This document shows, one piece after another, positions 10,401 through 18,181 of a stretch of DNA of 64,000 nt. The position numbers and the translations under genes were made by a program. The stretch's first letter is position 1, and every line of letters begins with the position of its first letter. Below the pieces are notes generated by a model. It was not told the origin of the DNA. It saw nothing but the letters and a program-made list of their open reading frames with translations, and ran no database searches. Source of the stretch: Endobugula sp965214375 (GTDB taxonomy: Bacteria > Pseudomonadota > Gammaproteobacteria > Pseudomonadales > Cellvibrionaceae); assembly GCA_965214375.1 (NCBI GenBank), contig OZ243947.1, forward strand, positions 434,001 through 498,000. The letters run 5' to 3'.

Positions 10401-10890
10401 TATCCATCTTGCCCTACAACAGATTGCAGACACCGGCTACCGGCAGTGGGATCAACATCGCATTAAGCAACAGTTGCCTTTTTGGCGCTCAAAATTAATA
10501 GAACAAGGCATTGTTCATTCACAACTTGAACAGGTGTTGGACACATTACTGACCGCCATTAATAATACGCTAGCCGACAACAAAGGCTGCTGGATATTAG
10601 ATAATAACCATCAAGAAAGCGCCACTGAACTCGTTATTTTTAATCACCACGGGCAGCATGTTATTGATCGTACCTTTATCGAAATACAAGATGACAATAC
10701 AAAAATACGTTGGATTATTGACTATAAAACGGGGTCACCTGATACAGCAGCGTTAGAAAAATATCGTGCACAACTGCAACGTTATGCACAACTATTTTTA
10801 TGTGAACAACAAGAAAAAAATATAACCGTAAAAACGGCGCTATATTTTCCATTAAAGAGTCAATGGAAAGAATTCAGCATACAAGCTTAA
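7465..10890 (+). CDS. AddA-like UvrD-family helicase/nuclease
   Basis: A 1141-residue superfamily 1 helicase fused to a RecB-type nuclease, the AddA-like partner of the preceding gene. Visible motifs in order: Walker A SAPAGSGKTG (residues 21-30), motif Ia AITFTRKAAAEMQ, Walker B LIDEFQDNS (about 427-435), motif III VGDPMQSCYRFR, motif IV NFRSQ, motif V EIMTIHKSKGLEFDVV, motif VI LYVACTRA, and near the C-terminus the nuclease triad in RTFIE and WIIDYKTG (about 1080-1090). The pair is translationally coupled (ATGA overlap). It probably unwinds and trims double-strand ends. Its 3' end overlaps the convergent glycosyltransferase by 4 bases. Confidence 0.88.
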   Translation: MINDAAARKRALDTATSFAVSAPAGSGKTGLLTQRVLALLAQCNEPENILAITFTRKAAAEMQSRIIKAISQAAITPEPKDDYQKKTWQLAQTVLKRDQEKQWQLLQCPNRLRITTIDSLCRSISERTPFDSLLGGAPEILDDPNIAYQAASRETLALLHSKNELQEDLVQLVKHFDNNLDKIEQLFTQLLAKRDQWLGIILQSGDKRDVLESMLKEVIEDELSITRTLLAPVASELCILADHAAKNFNSHNLNPKNNESLIKQCLGITQLPTPDTKTLLRWQGLSALLLTKEGKLRAKPTKDIGFFALSNKTLSKEEQATAKTYKLRMENLLADCGDIPSLEKQLAIIKHLPHAQYDNKQWQLLNSLTRILRHLALELQISFQQLGKADYLSITLAAIDALGYYTEEYETPSDLALALDYNIQHILIDEFQDNSTTQLQLLHALTRGWQRDDGRTLFIVGDPMQSCYRFRDDNVGIFLDARKDGIGDIALEALNLEVNFRSQAGIVDWVNSHFAHIFPLENSSSHAAVKYHPSIAIKENSATMATKIHLLANEDNDLSTDQGEYITQLIHEHRQSKADDSIAILVRNKTHAKAIIPALIATGIDYRATDIDKLNTCMPIVDLLSLTRALLHPDDRMAWIAVLRAPWCGLDMNDLLLATSSDSTDEKNIHHTVFQQLQDCLNNHLLSPQGHQRLQRFYIVIKQAILQQQRFLLHHWVKRIWLDLGGPALLIDSNDHDNIERFFDLLAEQQHAGLIKQWSQLENAVENLFARQAPHSDNPIEIMTIHKSKGLEFDVVLIPGLEKKSRSADKELITWMEKPNQHGKSLLLLSPLHAKGSEEDLLYEYIHTQHKEKDTLETDRLLYVACTRAIKKLHLIANVIQEDDAIKTPPSGTLLYRLWNALEDNDKKNIQLLASTKAQKQQHPNKIIALDTQWQKPPLTENRLLKPWRGNNHLAEVSGDNIASPDDLLQREQRYLGTVIHLALQQIADTGYRQWDQHRIKQQLPFWRSKLIEQGIVHSQLEQVLDTLLTAINNTLADNKGCWILDNNHQESATELVIFNHHGQHVIDRTFIEIQDDNTKIRWIIDYKTGSPDTAALEKYRAQLQRYAQLFLCEQQEKNITVKTALYFPLKSQWKEFSIQA

Positions 10891-11873
10891 ACCAAAAAAT
10901 TATTCACTGCTGCAAGTACACTGTCCACTGAAATATTATCCATTGCAGCTTGGCCTGAATTTTTTTCAGGCTGGACAATAGTTAACGGTGCATTGTGAAT
11001 GGGTTTAGTCCGCACTGGATTAGTAGGACCATAAAGACCGATAGTGTTAACTCCCATCATATTCGCCAAGTGCAGGCCACCAGTATCATTACCAATAATG
11101 ACTCGCTGTTGCCGCATAACATCGACCAGCTCCGCTAGTGATGTTTTCCCCGCCAAATTCACTACTTTTGCATGGTGATTGACTGCATGAGCAATTTTTG
11201 CACATAGCAATTCGTCATCTAATGTCCCTAACAATACAATACGATCCGTTATTAAGACGAGTTGCTTTAACAACTGCTGCCAATGTTCAATAGGCCAACG
11301 TTTTTCCGGCGCATTGGCAGAACCACAAATCAAACCGACACTGGAACCATCTCTAACGGGAACGCTGTACGTCTTGTAGTCAATATCTTCTAACAGACCA
11401 AAGTGTGCCATATATTGTTGCCACAAGTGCGTCTGATGTATCGCCTCTTCATCAAAATAACGATGTAAAACGTAAGCCTCATTGATCAATGGACGATATT
11501 GACCGTGACGTAAAATTGCAAATCGCTGACGACTGCCAATTAACCAAGCTTCAATATCACTGCGCAATGAATTAGTAAATAATATGTGCGCATCGAAGCG
11601 CACACGCCACTGTCGACATCTAAAGAAGTAACGCCAGTTTTTTTCAGGTAGCGGCAAATACTGCCCATCTACACCTAACTTTTCCAATAGTTGTACAAAC
11701 TGTGGCCGCACTAAAAAAGAAAACTTCACCTCGGGATTGTGTTCACGTGCAGTTTTTTGCAATGCACGAAGAATAGGCATCACCATACATACATCACCTA
11801 GCCAATTAGGTAGGCGAATCGCTATATGTTGATAGCTCACTTCCTTATTCAAGGTTCTACAAGCGTTGATCAT
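10887..11873 (-). CDS. glycosyltransferase family 9 (heptosyltransferase-like)
   Basis: A 328-residue GT9-family protein related to the ADP-heptose:LPS heptosyltransferases, which extend the inner core of lipopolysaccharide at the inner face of the membrane. The N-terminal motif IRLPNWLGDVCMVMPIL and the C-terminal nucleotide-sugar motif VIIGNDTGGLHLANMMGVNTIGLYGPTNP (residues about 260-290) are typical; the middle motif CGSANAPEKRWPIEHW corresponds to the PG.EYG.AKRWP region of WaaF. The start at 11873 has AGAGG six bases upstream; the open frame extends to 11978 but those codons are not family-like. Heptosyltransferase II is the best guess, not proven. Confidence 0.82.
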   Translation of the reverse strand: MINACRTLNKEVSYQHIAIRLPNWLGDVCMVMPILRALQKTAREHNPEVKFSFLVRPQFVQLLEKLGVDGQYLPLPEKNWRYFFRCRQWRVRFDAHILFTNSLRSDIEAWLIGSRQRFAILRHGQYRPLINEAYVLHRYFDEEAIHQTHLWQQYMAHFGLLEDIDYKTYSVPVRDGSSVGLICGSANAPEKRWPIEHWQQLLKQLVLITDRIVLLGTLDDELLCAKIAHAVNHHAKVVNLAGKTSLAELVDVMRQQRVIIGNDTGGLHLANMMGVNTIGLYGPTNPVRTKPIHNAPLTIVQPEKNSGQAAMDNISVDSVLAAVNNFLV

Positions 11874-11993
11874 ATTAAACCTCTGATCATGAATAAATAC
11901 AATAAAACAAGACGGGTAATATACTATCGCTTGCAAGCGAGTGACAATGGCTTTATAACATGGATAATTAAAGAACAATAATACAGATAAAGC

Positions 11994-13118
11994 CTATTGA
12001 AGCAGTGTTGTCAGCACATTGTGGCTGATGCCTCCGTTGCGGTCTTTAACGATATACACAAATCTATCTTCTGTCGTAACACTATTCACTGGTGGCAAAT
12101 AACTCACAACACCATGACTGAGTGTTAGACTGCCTCCCAAGCTAGTGCCTGTAAAAGGTAAACTATAAGTCAACGGCCCTTCCCCTGCCGATAACACACG
12201 TAGATCAATCGCAGTGGTTCCTGCTGCTAATGTCACAGCATCGGCCGTTGGACGCGTTTGCGGCAATGTTGCTAACAGGCTGTCATACCATGCGGTTATT
12301 CTATCAACCAGGCCACTTGCAATACCAAAGAAACTGTGTACCGTATCGTTGTGACAAGGGTTTGTTTGCGCTGGGTGATCGAACCCTCCTGCAAAAATAT
12401 TGGATTGAACATTCACACCTGCTGCCATTAACTCATCACGTAGGTTTTCTGTATCAGTCGGTGTCGATACCGAACACGCATCATTCACATGCCAAGCAAG
12501 GTATATATTAAGATTTGCATTGTTGAAGTCAAAGTGAGCCGAATTAATCGGTACATACACACCGCTGGTAATGGGCGATGTAAGATCCATCGCATTAGCC
12601 ATCGTATTTAACGACATCGCTGAAATCGCCCCACGGTCGGTACCTGAAATAAATACTGGCAAACCGTTTTGGTTTTCCGTATTGATAATCGTGGAAACAT
12701 CCACCGCATGGCGCATGGAATTACGATAATCATCATACGCATCGTCTTCCGTATCACTACCCACATCATCGGCTCTATCGGAAGGATGACTCATAGTCAC
12801 GACCTTATAGCCTTGAGCAGCAAACAGGTGGGCACTACGTACGAGAAAATCATCACCCGCTGATAGAATATGATTATCCTTATCAACACTGAGTTCGGCA
12901 TCTAACTGCCCACCGGCAATTAATAACACAATGCCTTTCGGTGACACCACTGGCTCATGCACCATATAGTCAATAGACACATCAGCGCCATTGAGGGTTT
13001 TTCTGACGGTCGATAACAGCATATACGAAGGCGAACCGATTAACTCAGAGCGAATACGCTCTGGATAGCCGCTATTAAACTGGCTATCGCTGGCCGTGTT
13101 CGCCAGGGTGGTTACCAC
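11994..13118 (-). CDS. alpha/beta-hydrolase-like domain, probable C-terminal part of a broken giant secreted protein
   Basis: The open frame covers 374 codons from a GTG at 13118, with no ribosome binding site, no ATG and no signal peptide. It begins with an alpha/beta-hydrolase domain: VLLIAGGQLDAEL, then FISGTDRGAIS where the nucleophile elbow would be, then DACSVSTPT and the probable catalytic His in CHNDTVHSFFGI. The elbow has Asp where Ser is usual (GTSxG), which is odd. A C-terminal bacterial Ig/cadherin-like tail (about residues 285-374) follows. The frame is the same as that of the upstream propeller gene at 13374-15869 once two opposite frameshifts are allowed for, so I think this is the C-terminal third of one protein of about 1290 residues. 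Substrate unknown. Confidence 0.6.
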   Translation of the reverse strand: MVTTLANTASDSQFNSGYPERIRSELIGSPSYMLLSTVRKTLNGADVSIDYMVHEPVVSPKGIVLLIAGGQLDAELSVDKDNHILSAGDDFLVRSAHLFAAQGYKVVTMSHPSDRADDVGSDTEDDAYDDYRNSMRHAVDVSTIINTENQNGLPVFISGTDRGAISAMSLNTMANAMDLTSPITSGVYVPINSAHFDFNNANLNIYLAWHVNDACSVSTPTDTENLRDELMAAGVNVQSNIFAGGFDHPAQTNPCHNDTVHSFFGIASGLVDRITAWYDSLLATLPQTRPTADAVTLAAGTTAIDLRVLSAGEGPLTYSLPFTGTSLGGSLTLSHGVVSYLPPVNSVTTEDRFVYIVKDRNGGISHNVLTTLLQ

Positions 13119-13141
13119 TGGATTTGCCGATAGGTTACTGC

Positions 13142-13385
13142 TTATAGCTGCACCGCGACAGTAACACTATTTGCAACAAGGTCTATCACAATATAGGAAC
13201 AGGCTCTTGTCTGATTGGGCGCAGGTTTACCAAAAACACTGGCACTACAATGAACAGCACCGATCACCACTGCAAATTGATACTGTGAACCCGCACCATA
13301 ACGCACAAGGGCGCGGCTAGGTACTTCGCAAAGCGCATTATCGTTTGCACAATGAATCCAGTTGGCATTGGGGTTATTGGTTGGG
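13142..13385 (-). pseudogene. out-of-frame fifth Cys-rich module linking the propeller protein to the hydrolase
   Basis: This segment encodes, in a frame different from both neighbours, NNPNANWIHCANDNALC followed by VRYGAGSQYQF, CSASVFGKPAPN and CSYIV. It is plainly a fifth copy of the module present four times in the upstream gene. The upstream frame reaches a TAA at 13374-13376 after FPNDPNQ, whereas one base fewer near 13377-13385 would give FPNDP-TNNPNANW, as in the intact module 3. At the other end this frame stops at 13142, and the hydrolase frame opens from just after a TAG at 13167. The two shifts cancel, leaving only this module out of frame. Either two indels or sequence errors explain it. 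Confidence 0.7.
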
Positions 13386-15869
13386 GTCATTAGGGAAAAC
13401 ATCACTATGATCACCAATACCGTCCTTATCTGAATCTAGCGTCTCTGTATTATCGGCTGGGAAGGCATCCCACCTATCCACAACACCATCCCCGTCAAAA
13501 TCATCCGTATCACTCAGTAGGTAGTCACAGTATTTAACAACGCCCGGTGCCGGATCACCAAAGACGGGGTTCATACAATGGATAGTGTCATCGGTATGCT
13601 GATACACATACTGACCGTTAGCCCCATAACGTACATAAGCGGGTACGGGTGGAGAACAAAAATGCCATTCGCGGGCACAGGCCGTCCAACCTGCATCATC
13701 AATACCGTTTTCAGGGTCTGCGGGGAACGGATCATTATTATCAAGCAGTCCATCACCATCGGTATCCTGAAGCATATACGAACAAGTCTTGGCAAGATTA
13801 GGCGCAGGGTCACCAAAGACACTGGCACTACAAGTAATAGAGTCTGTCACCACCTTAAAGAGATACTGCGAACCCGCACCATAGCGAACGATTGAACTGC
13901 TGGGTAATTGGCAAACTGCGTTATCGTTAGCACAGTGTACCCAGTTAGCAGTAGGGTTATTGGTGGCATCTTGTGGGAACAGATCATCATTATCACCAAT
14001 ACCATCGTAATCAGAATCCGTGCTTTCTGATATATCTGCTGGGAAGGCATCGATACTATCGACCACACCGTCGCCATCAAAATCCGCTGTTGAACTTAAT
14101 GAATAACTACAGGCTTTGAAGACACCAGAAATGGGATCACCACCGAAGGTACTATTAGCACAGGCAATCGAATCTTGTACTTGTTGGGTGGCATATTGAC
14201 CATTAGCCCCATAACGCACCTCGGCGGGTACCGGTACAGTACAGGTTGTCCACTCGTTGCCACACGATACCCAACCACCGGCAACATTATTATCAGGTTC
14301 ATAAGGGAATGGATCAGCATTGTTACCGGTACCATCTTGGTCGGAATCCAGTGTTTCATTGGCATCCATTGGGAAAGCGTCGATTCTATCCACCACGCCA
14401 TCACCATCAAAATCATCTTGGTCACTTAGCAAATACTCACAGCTTTTTAGAACACCAGGCGCTGGATCACCAAAGACAGGGTTCATGCAATGAATGGTAT
14501 CGGTTACATAGGCATAGGCATACTGCCCTGCTGCCCCATAGCGAACAAAAGCAGGCGCCGGTGGCGAACAAAAATGCCATTCACCAGAACAAGCCGCCCA
14601 CGCTGAATGATTTAGGCCATTGTCTGGGTCTGAGGGAAACGGATCACGATTATCAGACAGGCCATCGCCATCAGCATCGGTATTGACTTGCAGCGCATTA
14701 CGATTGGCGCTTTTGCCCAACAACGGCCATGCACTATTGGCAGCACCAGTAATATCGCTTTCAATCGCGTAAAAAGAATTATTCTGGGCAATAATATAAA
14801 CAGTCCCCATGTTATCAATCAACGGAGACGATACCGCTGGGCTACCTAATTGTGTTGACCACACCACAAGACTTTGGGGATCATTGGGAGTATTACTGGA
14901 ACTATAAGCAGAAGGATTAATTGCACGGATAACCCCATCGAAAGCACCTACAAACACAGTACCATCATTAGCTAAGGCCGGTGAAGAATACAGGGGTTCA
15001 GCATTATTGCTTAATGGCAATGACCAGATTAACGAACCTGAAGGAGCGAGTGCATTTAGCGCCCCATTATCAAACGTACTGACATAGAGATTACCTTGGC
15101 TATCAATCACTGGCGAAGAGGTAATACGCCCACCCAGAGTGGTACTCCAACGCTGAGCACCGGTATCCCTATCAAAGGAGTAAATAGAATAATCGTGCGA
15201 ACCTACATAAACATGCCCATCGAAATCAATCACTGGAGACGATAAGCCACCACCAGTAAACGCGCGCCACACCCACCCTGCCGAGGGGTTTACCTGTAAG
15301 ACTAAAGGATCAATGGCATATAAATAACCATCTGCTGCGCCCACATACACATAACCATTATGCTCAATCGCCGCTGAAGAACCAATGACACTACCAAGAG
15401 AAAGCTGCCATTGCTCGGCACCTGTTGCGCTATCCAAGGCATAAAAAATGCCATTGCGGCTACCAATATAAAGATGATTGTTTTGATCAATCGCGACTGA
15501 AGCGTACACAATATCACCGGTATTAAAGCGCCATAACTCAATACCGGATTGGGTATCTATCGCATACACATGATGATCATAAGAAGTAATATAAACCACC
15601 GCCCCATCAGCACTGACCAACGGTGCTGCGGCAATATAGACCTGCGTTGCAAACGTCCACAGAACATTACCCACATTATCCAGTGCATAAAGGCGCTTAT
15701 CCGCTGAGCCGACATACAACTGACCATTGGTATGATCATACGCCGCCGAAGAACCGATATTGCCACCAATATCGACCGACCACAGCGTCGAACCCGGTGC
15801 AGCGTGCAAAGGGGCACTGACCATTAAAAACAGTACCATTGTTGATAATAATTTTTTTAGATTATCCAT
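13374..15869 (-). CDS. secreted eight-bladed PQQ-type propeller protein with Cys-rich modules and calcium-binding repeats
   Basis: With the ATG at 15869 the readable product has 831 residues and a signal peptide (residues 1-23, ending APLHA). Residues about 25-385 are eight PQQ/BamB-like propeller blades, each with a pattern such as SSPVIDxxGxxYVGS and LYALDxxTGxxxW. After that come thrombospondin type-3-like acidic repeats (DxDGDGxxDxxDxFPxD), which normally bind calcium, alternating with four about 60-residue modules carrying WxxCxxE..C, VRYGAxGQY, CxxxVFGDPAPG and KxCxYLLSD. Such RYGA/FGDP modules occur in secreted bacterial enzymes; I know no assigned function. The frame ends at 13374 just before a fifth module in another frame, so the readable protein is probably truncated. 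Confidence 0.75.
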   Translation of the reverse strand: MDNLKKLLSTMVLFLMVSAPLHAAPGSTLWSVDIGGNIGSSAAYDHTNGQLYVGSADKRLYALDNVGNVLWTFATQVYIAAAPLVSADGAVVYITSYDHHVYAIDTQSGIELWRFNTGDIVYASVAIDQNNHLYIGSRNGIFYALDSATGAEQWQLSLGSVIGSSAAIEHNGYVYVGAADGYLYAIDPLVLQVNPSAGWVWRAFTGGGLSSPVIDFDGHVYVGSHDYSIYSFDRDTGAQRWSTTLGGRITSSPVIDSQGNLYVSTFDNGALNALAPSGSLIWSLPLSNNAEPLYSSPALANDGTVFVGAFDGVIRAINPSAYSSSNTPNDPQSLVVWSTQLGSPAVSSPLIDNMGTVYIIAQNNSFYAIESDITGAANSAWPLLGKSANRNALQVNTDADGDGLSDNRDPFPSDPDNGLNHSAWAACSGEWHFCSPPAPAFVRYGAAGQYAYAYVTDTIHCMNPVFGDPAPGVLKSCEYLLSDQDDFDGDGVVDRIDAFPMDANETLDSDQDGTGNNADPFPYEPDNNVAGGWVSCGNEWTTCTVPVPAEVRYGANGQYATQQVQDSIACANSTFGGDPISGVFKACSYSLSSTADFDGDGVVDSIDAFPADISESTDSDYDGIGDNDDLFPQDATNNPTANWVHCANDNAVCQLPSSSIVRYGAGSQYLFKVVTDSITCSASVFGDPAPNLAKTCSYMLQDTDGDGLLDNNDPFPADPENGIDDAGWTACAREWHFCSPPVPAYVRYGANGQYVYQHTDDTIHCMNPVFGDPAPGVVKYCDYLLSDTDDFDGDGVVDRWDAFPADNTETLDSDKDGIGDHSDVFPNDPNQ

Positions 15870-15968
15870 AATGTAAACGCTCTTTATATGTAGCTGTATG
15901 CTATACACCTGTAATTGTATTTTTACGTTGCCGCTATCTTTTAAAACGAACACTGCTAGAGTATTAGC

Positions 15969-16688
15969 TTACTTAAATAGGTGATTAATTGTAAATTTCA
16001 CCGGTTTCACTCTTTGAAAAATGCATCGGTTCAAAAAATTTTTTCTGACCCTAATGATTTTAAAATTCTCAGGTATATCAATCGATAAGATAAATTGCAT
16101 AGTACTATCTATAAGCACATCATTATCAGAATCAGAAAATAGCGAGAAAAAAACAACATGACCTTCAGGTATGTTTGCCACTGCTGACAACATACATTCA
16201 ACAGTTTCTTTATTAGTTTCATAACACAATAGGTACATCGAGCCATTGCTTTTCCAAGGCCAAAAATCAGCCTCTACTTTCTCAGGCTCGCTTTCCAGAG
16301 TTCCAGCCATCTCCATTAGCGGCTCTTTTGCCATATTCTCAAAAGAATTCACCACTTCCTCTTTAAACACAACAGAAATAAACCCAAGATTGTTAGAATC
16401 CACCAGCAACAAGTCATCTTTACTCTTTTTATCAAGAGTCACTTTAAGCCAGTTCTCATGTTCTGAAACAAGGTAATACTTTTCAGATTTCCCATAAATT
16501 TTAGAAGATATCAAAACTGTTTCAGAAGCATTATCCGCTATATCTTCAACAAAACACATAGTCTCTGTTTTTTTATACAAACATATCGTTGAATCCAAGA
16601 ATTCGATAGCTTTACCAAAAAGCGTATCTGCGGAAACATTAATAGGCAAAACAATAGCTAAAAATATAAAAAAACGCAAATAGGTCAT
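15969..16688 (-). CDS. exported protein of unknown function
   Basis: I do not recognise this 239-residue protein. It starts at an ATG (16688) with GGGACG upstream and has a signal peptide (residues 1-20, ending NVSA). The mature part contains five cysteines (TICLYK, TMCFVE, LLCYET, VECMLS, RCIFQ) and an acidic central region (ESEPEKVEADFWPW), then a beta-rich C-terminal half with DSDNDVLID. The base composition is clearly more AT-rich than the flanking core genes. It is the last gene of an AT-rich minus-strand run that begins at the Rhs remnant, so a role linked to that island (for example protection against a toxin in the periplasm) is possible but only positional. Confidence 0.6.
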   Translation of the reverse strand: MTYLRFFIFLAIVLPINVSADTLFGKAIEFLDSTICLYKKTETMCFVEDIADNASETVLISSKIYGKSEKYYLVSEHENWLKVTLDKKSKDDLLLVDSNNLGFISVVFKEEVVNSFENMAKEPLMEMAGTLESEPEKVEADFWPWKSNGSMYLLCYETNKETVECMLSAVANIPEGHVVFFSLFSDSDNDVLIDSTMQFILSIDIPENFKIIRVRKNFLNRCIFQRVKPVKFTINHLFK

Positions 16689-16763
16689 AGGCGTCCCAAT
16701 AGGCCTTATTAGTTTATATAAATTGATAAAAGGTCATAATCAAAACTATTTATTACAAAGACT

Positions 16764-17033
16764 CTAATCGCTGTTTTTTTTCACATTTCTTATAACAAGA
16801 ATAGATTCAAAAACCTCAACTATAGCAACCAAAATACACAACCACCAAGCATTTCGTAACCACCAATAATCGCTTAAACGACCGTAATAATAGAACAAAC
16901 CAGCAACGATTAATGAACTAATAATTAGAAACACTTGTAGTTTAATAAATGAAGAATATGAAAAACTCACAAACAAGAATTTAACTGAACTTTCTTCAGA
17001 AGTGAATTTTTGGTTATTCTCTAAAGGCAACAT
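16764..17033 (-). CDS. small two-helix membrane protein of unknown function
   Basis: An 89-residue protein from the ATG at 17033; a TTG two codons upstream is a weaker alternative. After a polar N-terminus (PLENNQKFTSEESS) it has two predicted transmembrane segments, about FLIISSLIVAGLFYYYG and WWLCILVAIVEVFESILVI, separated by a short aromatic loop (LSDYWWLRNAWW), and ends in a lysine-rich tail. I recognise no family. The gene is AT-rich and lies between another small membrane protein and the exported orphan, in a cluster downstream of an Rhs toxin end. Small membrane proteins in this position are sometimes immunity proteins; here that is only a suggestion. Confidence 0.5.
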   Translation of the reverse strand: MLPLENNQKFTSEESSVKFLFVSFSYSSFIKLQVFLIISSLIVAGLFYYYGRLSDYWWLRNAWWLCILVAIVEVFESILVIRNVKKNSD

Positions 17034-17069
17034 TATCAATGAAAGCCAGTTATAAGAGGGGTTTAATTT

Positions 17070-17429
17070 TTAATTAATCTTATAATACTCAACAAACAAC
17101 ACAATAATGGGAATTAAACTTGTAAGCGAAATTAGCGCCAACACCCCCAATAACATTGTTCTTTTAAGTGAAAAGTTAAACAGGCGAGATAATTTAAAGG
17201 TAAATATCGTATAAAAAATAGTTACCACAATTAAACCAACAAGAAATACAATTAACATATAAGAATCATCAAGCCATAAATTAACCGCCTCGACTTTTCG
17301 CGCTAAAAAATCAATAAAAAGAAATCCACTTTGTAGTATAAAAGCAATAAATACTTTATTCTTATAGCCATATACTTTATCAAACACAGTTGAGTTAATT
17401 GTACTTTCTTCGACAATTTTATCATTCAT
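17070..17429 (-). CDS. small three-helix membrane protein of unknown function
   Basis: A protein of 119 residues if it starts at the ATG at 17429, which has GGGGA about eight bases upstream; ATGs at 17438 and 17444 are in frame but too close to, or ahead of, that Shine-Dalgarno. It has three predicted membrane segments: about FIAFILQSGFLFIDFLA, MLIVFLVGLIVVTIFYTIF and MLLGVLALISLTSLIPIIVLFV. There are no recognisable motifs. It is AT-rich like its neighbours and is probably expressed together with the two-helix protein that follows 36 bases later. No homology to the neighbouring membrane protein is apparent to me. Confidence 0.5.
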   Translation of the reverse strand: MNDKIVEESTINSTVFDKVYGYKNKVFIAFILQSGFLFIDFLARKVEAVNLWLDDSYMLIVFLVGLIVVTIFYTIFTFKLSRLFNFSLKRTMLLGVLALISLTSLIPIIVLFVEYYKIN

Positions 17430-17556
17430 AGAAAACATCCCCATTATTATAATTATAAATAGATAACAAGCTTTATTTATTTTTACTAATATTATCGTTA
17501 TATTTTATTTAAATATTAAATCTTCAAAACCAACATCCCTTTAAGTAAAAAACACA

Positions 17557-17662
17557 CTAAAGCGAAACAAAGACGCTAACCAAGGATACCACAACACCAA
17601 GACCAACTATTTTTCCACTTTCATCTTTGAAAGCATACACCTTAATACTGCAAGAGTATTAA
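17557..17662. other. intergenic stretch with a short orphan frame and a perfect hairpin
   Basis: Between two small genes lies a 33-codon minus-strand open stretch without a start (17557-17658), containing KVYAFKDESGKIVGLG and a hydrophobic end, closed by TAG. It looks like the tail of a lost gene. At 17642-17662 there is a perfect hairpin, TTAATACT-GCAAG-AGTATTAA. A very similar run, ACTGC-AGAGTATTA, recurs near 15954-15968 at the other end of this gene group. No promoter was recognised. Confidence 0.35.
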
Positions 17663-17695
17663 TTCGCGATTTAATCAAGAATGAGGTTGTTTTTT

Positions 17696-18076
17696 CTAAC
17701 TCAAAACCACGACAACAGAATTAGCTTTAAAGTTGACCTTCCCCCAATCACCGTTCAATTTAAAATTTGCTCCTGAAAAACCAAAATAATCTATATTTCC
17801 ATAATCAACTTCATCATTTTTATCAAAAAAACACTTATCATTTCTATCATCAAAAATTACGGAACACACTCCTTTAAAGAGCAGAGTTCCTCTCCTATAA
17901 CAATACTGCTCTTTTGCTGGTGGCTGAGAATAAAGCGGATGGTTTTCAGTTAAAACAAATGCAACTTCATATTTAATCTCATTATTTTTTTCCGTAATAT
18001 CTAACACGAAAGAATCTTCAAGATAGATATTTTTTAGGTCGTCAATTTCAAAATAATTATTCATTTTATAAGTCAT
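17696..18076 (-). CDS. probable immunity-like small protein next to the Rhs remnant
   Basis: A 126-residue acidic soluble protein (or 122 residues from the ATG at 18064). The sequence runs EIDDLKNIYLEDSFVLDI, TENHPLYSQPP, EQYCYRRGTLLF, GNIDYF and ends LNGDWGKVNF plus a hydrophobic tail. From memory this layout resembles a family of small proteins often coded next to polymorphic toxins and presumed to be immunity proteins; I cannot name a Pfam family. It lies about 105 bases downstream of the 73-residue gene that follows the Rhs end, on the same strand. Neither start has a good Shine-Dalgarno sequence. Confidence 0.5.
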   Translation of the reverse strand: MTYKMNNYFEIDDLKNIYLEDSFVLDITEKNNEIKYEVAFVLTENHPLYSQPPAKEQYCYRRGTLLFKGVCSVIFDDRNDKCFFDKNDEVDYGNIDYFGFSGANFKLNGDWGKVNFKANSVVVVLS

Positions 18077-18181
18077 TTATAATTGGAGTATGATTTTCGG
18101 GGATTTTTCTTGTCACAGACTGGCCAGCAGGGTTTACTCTTTTTAAAGGCTAAAGCGTTTATTTTTTAATCCCTCTACCAT

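Noticed and set aside
17642..17662. Hairpin considered as an integron attC site
   Set aside because: It lacks the GTTRRRY/RYYYAAC core sites and the asymmetry of attC, and no integrase gene is present.
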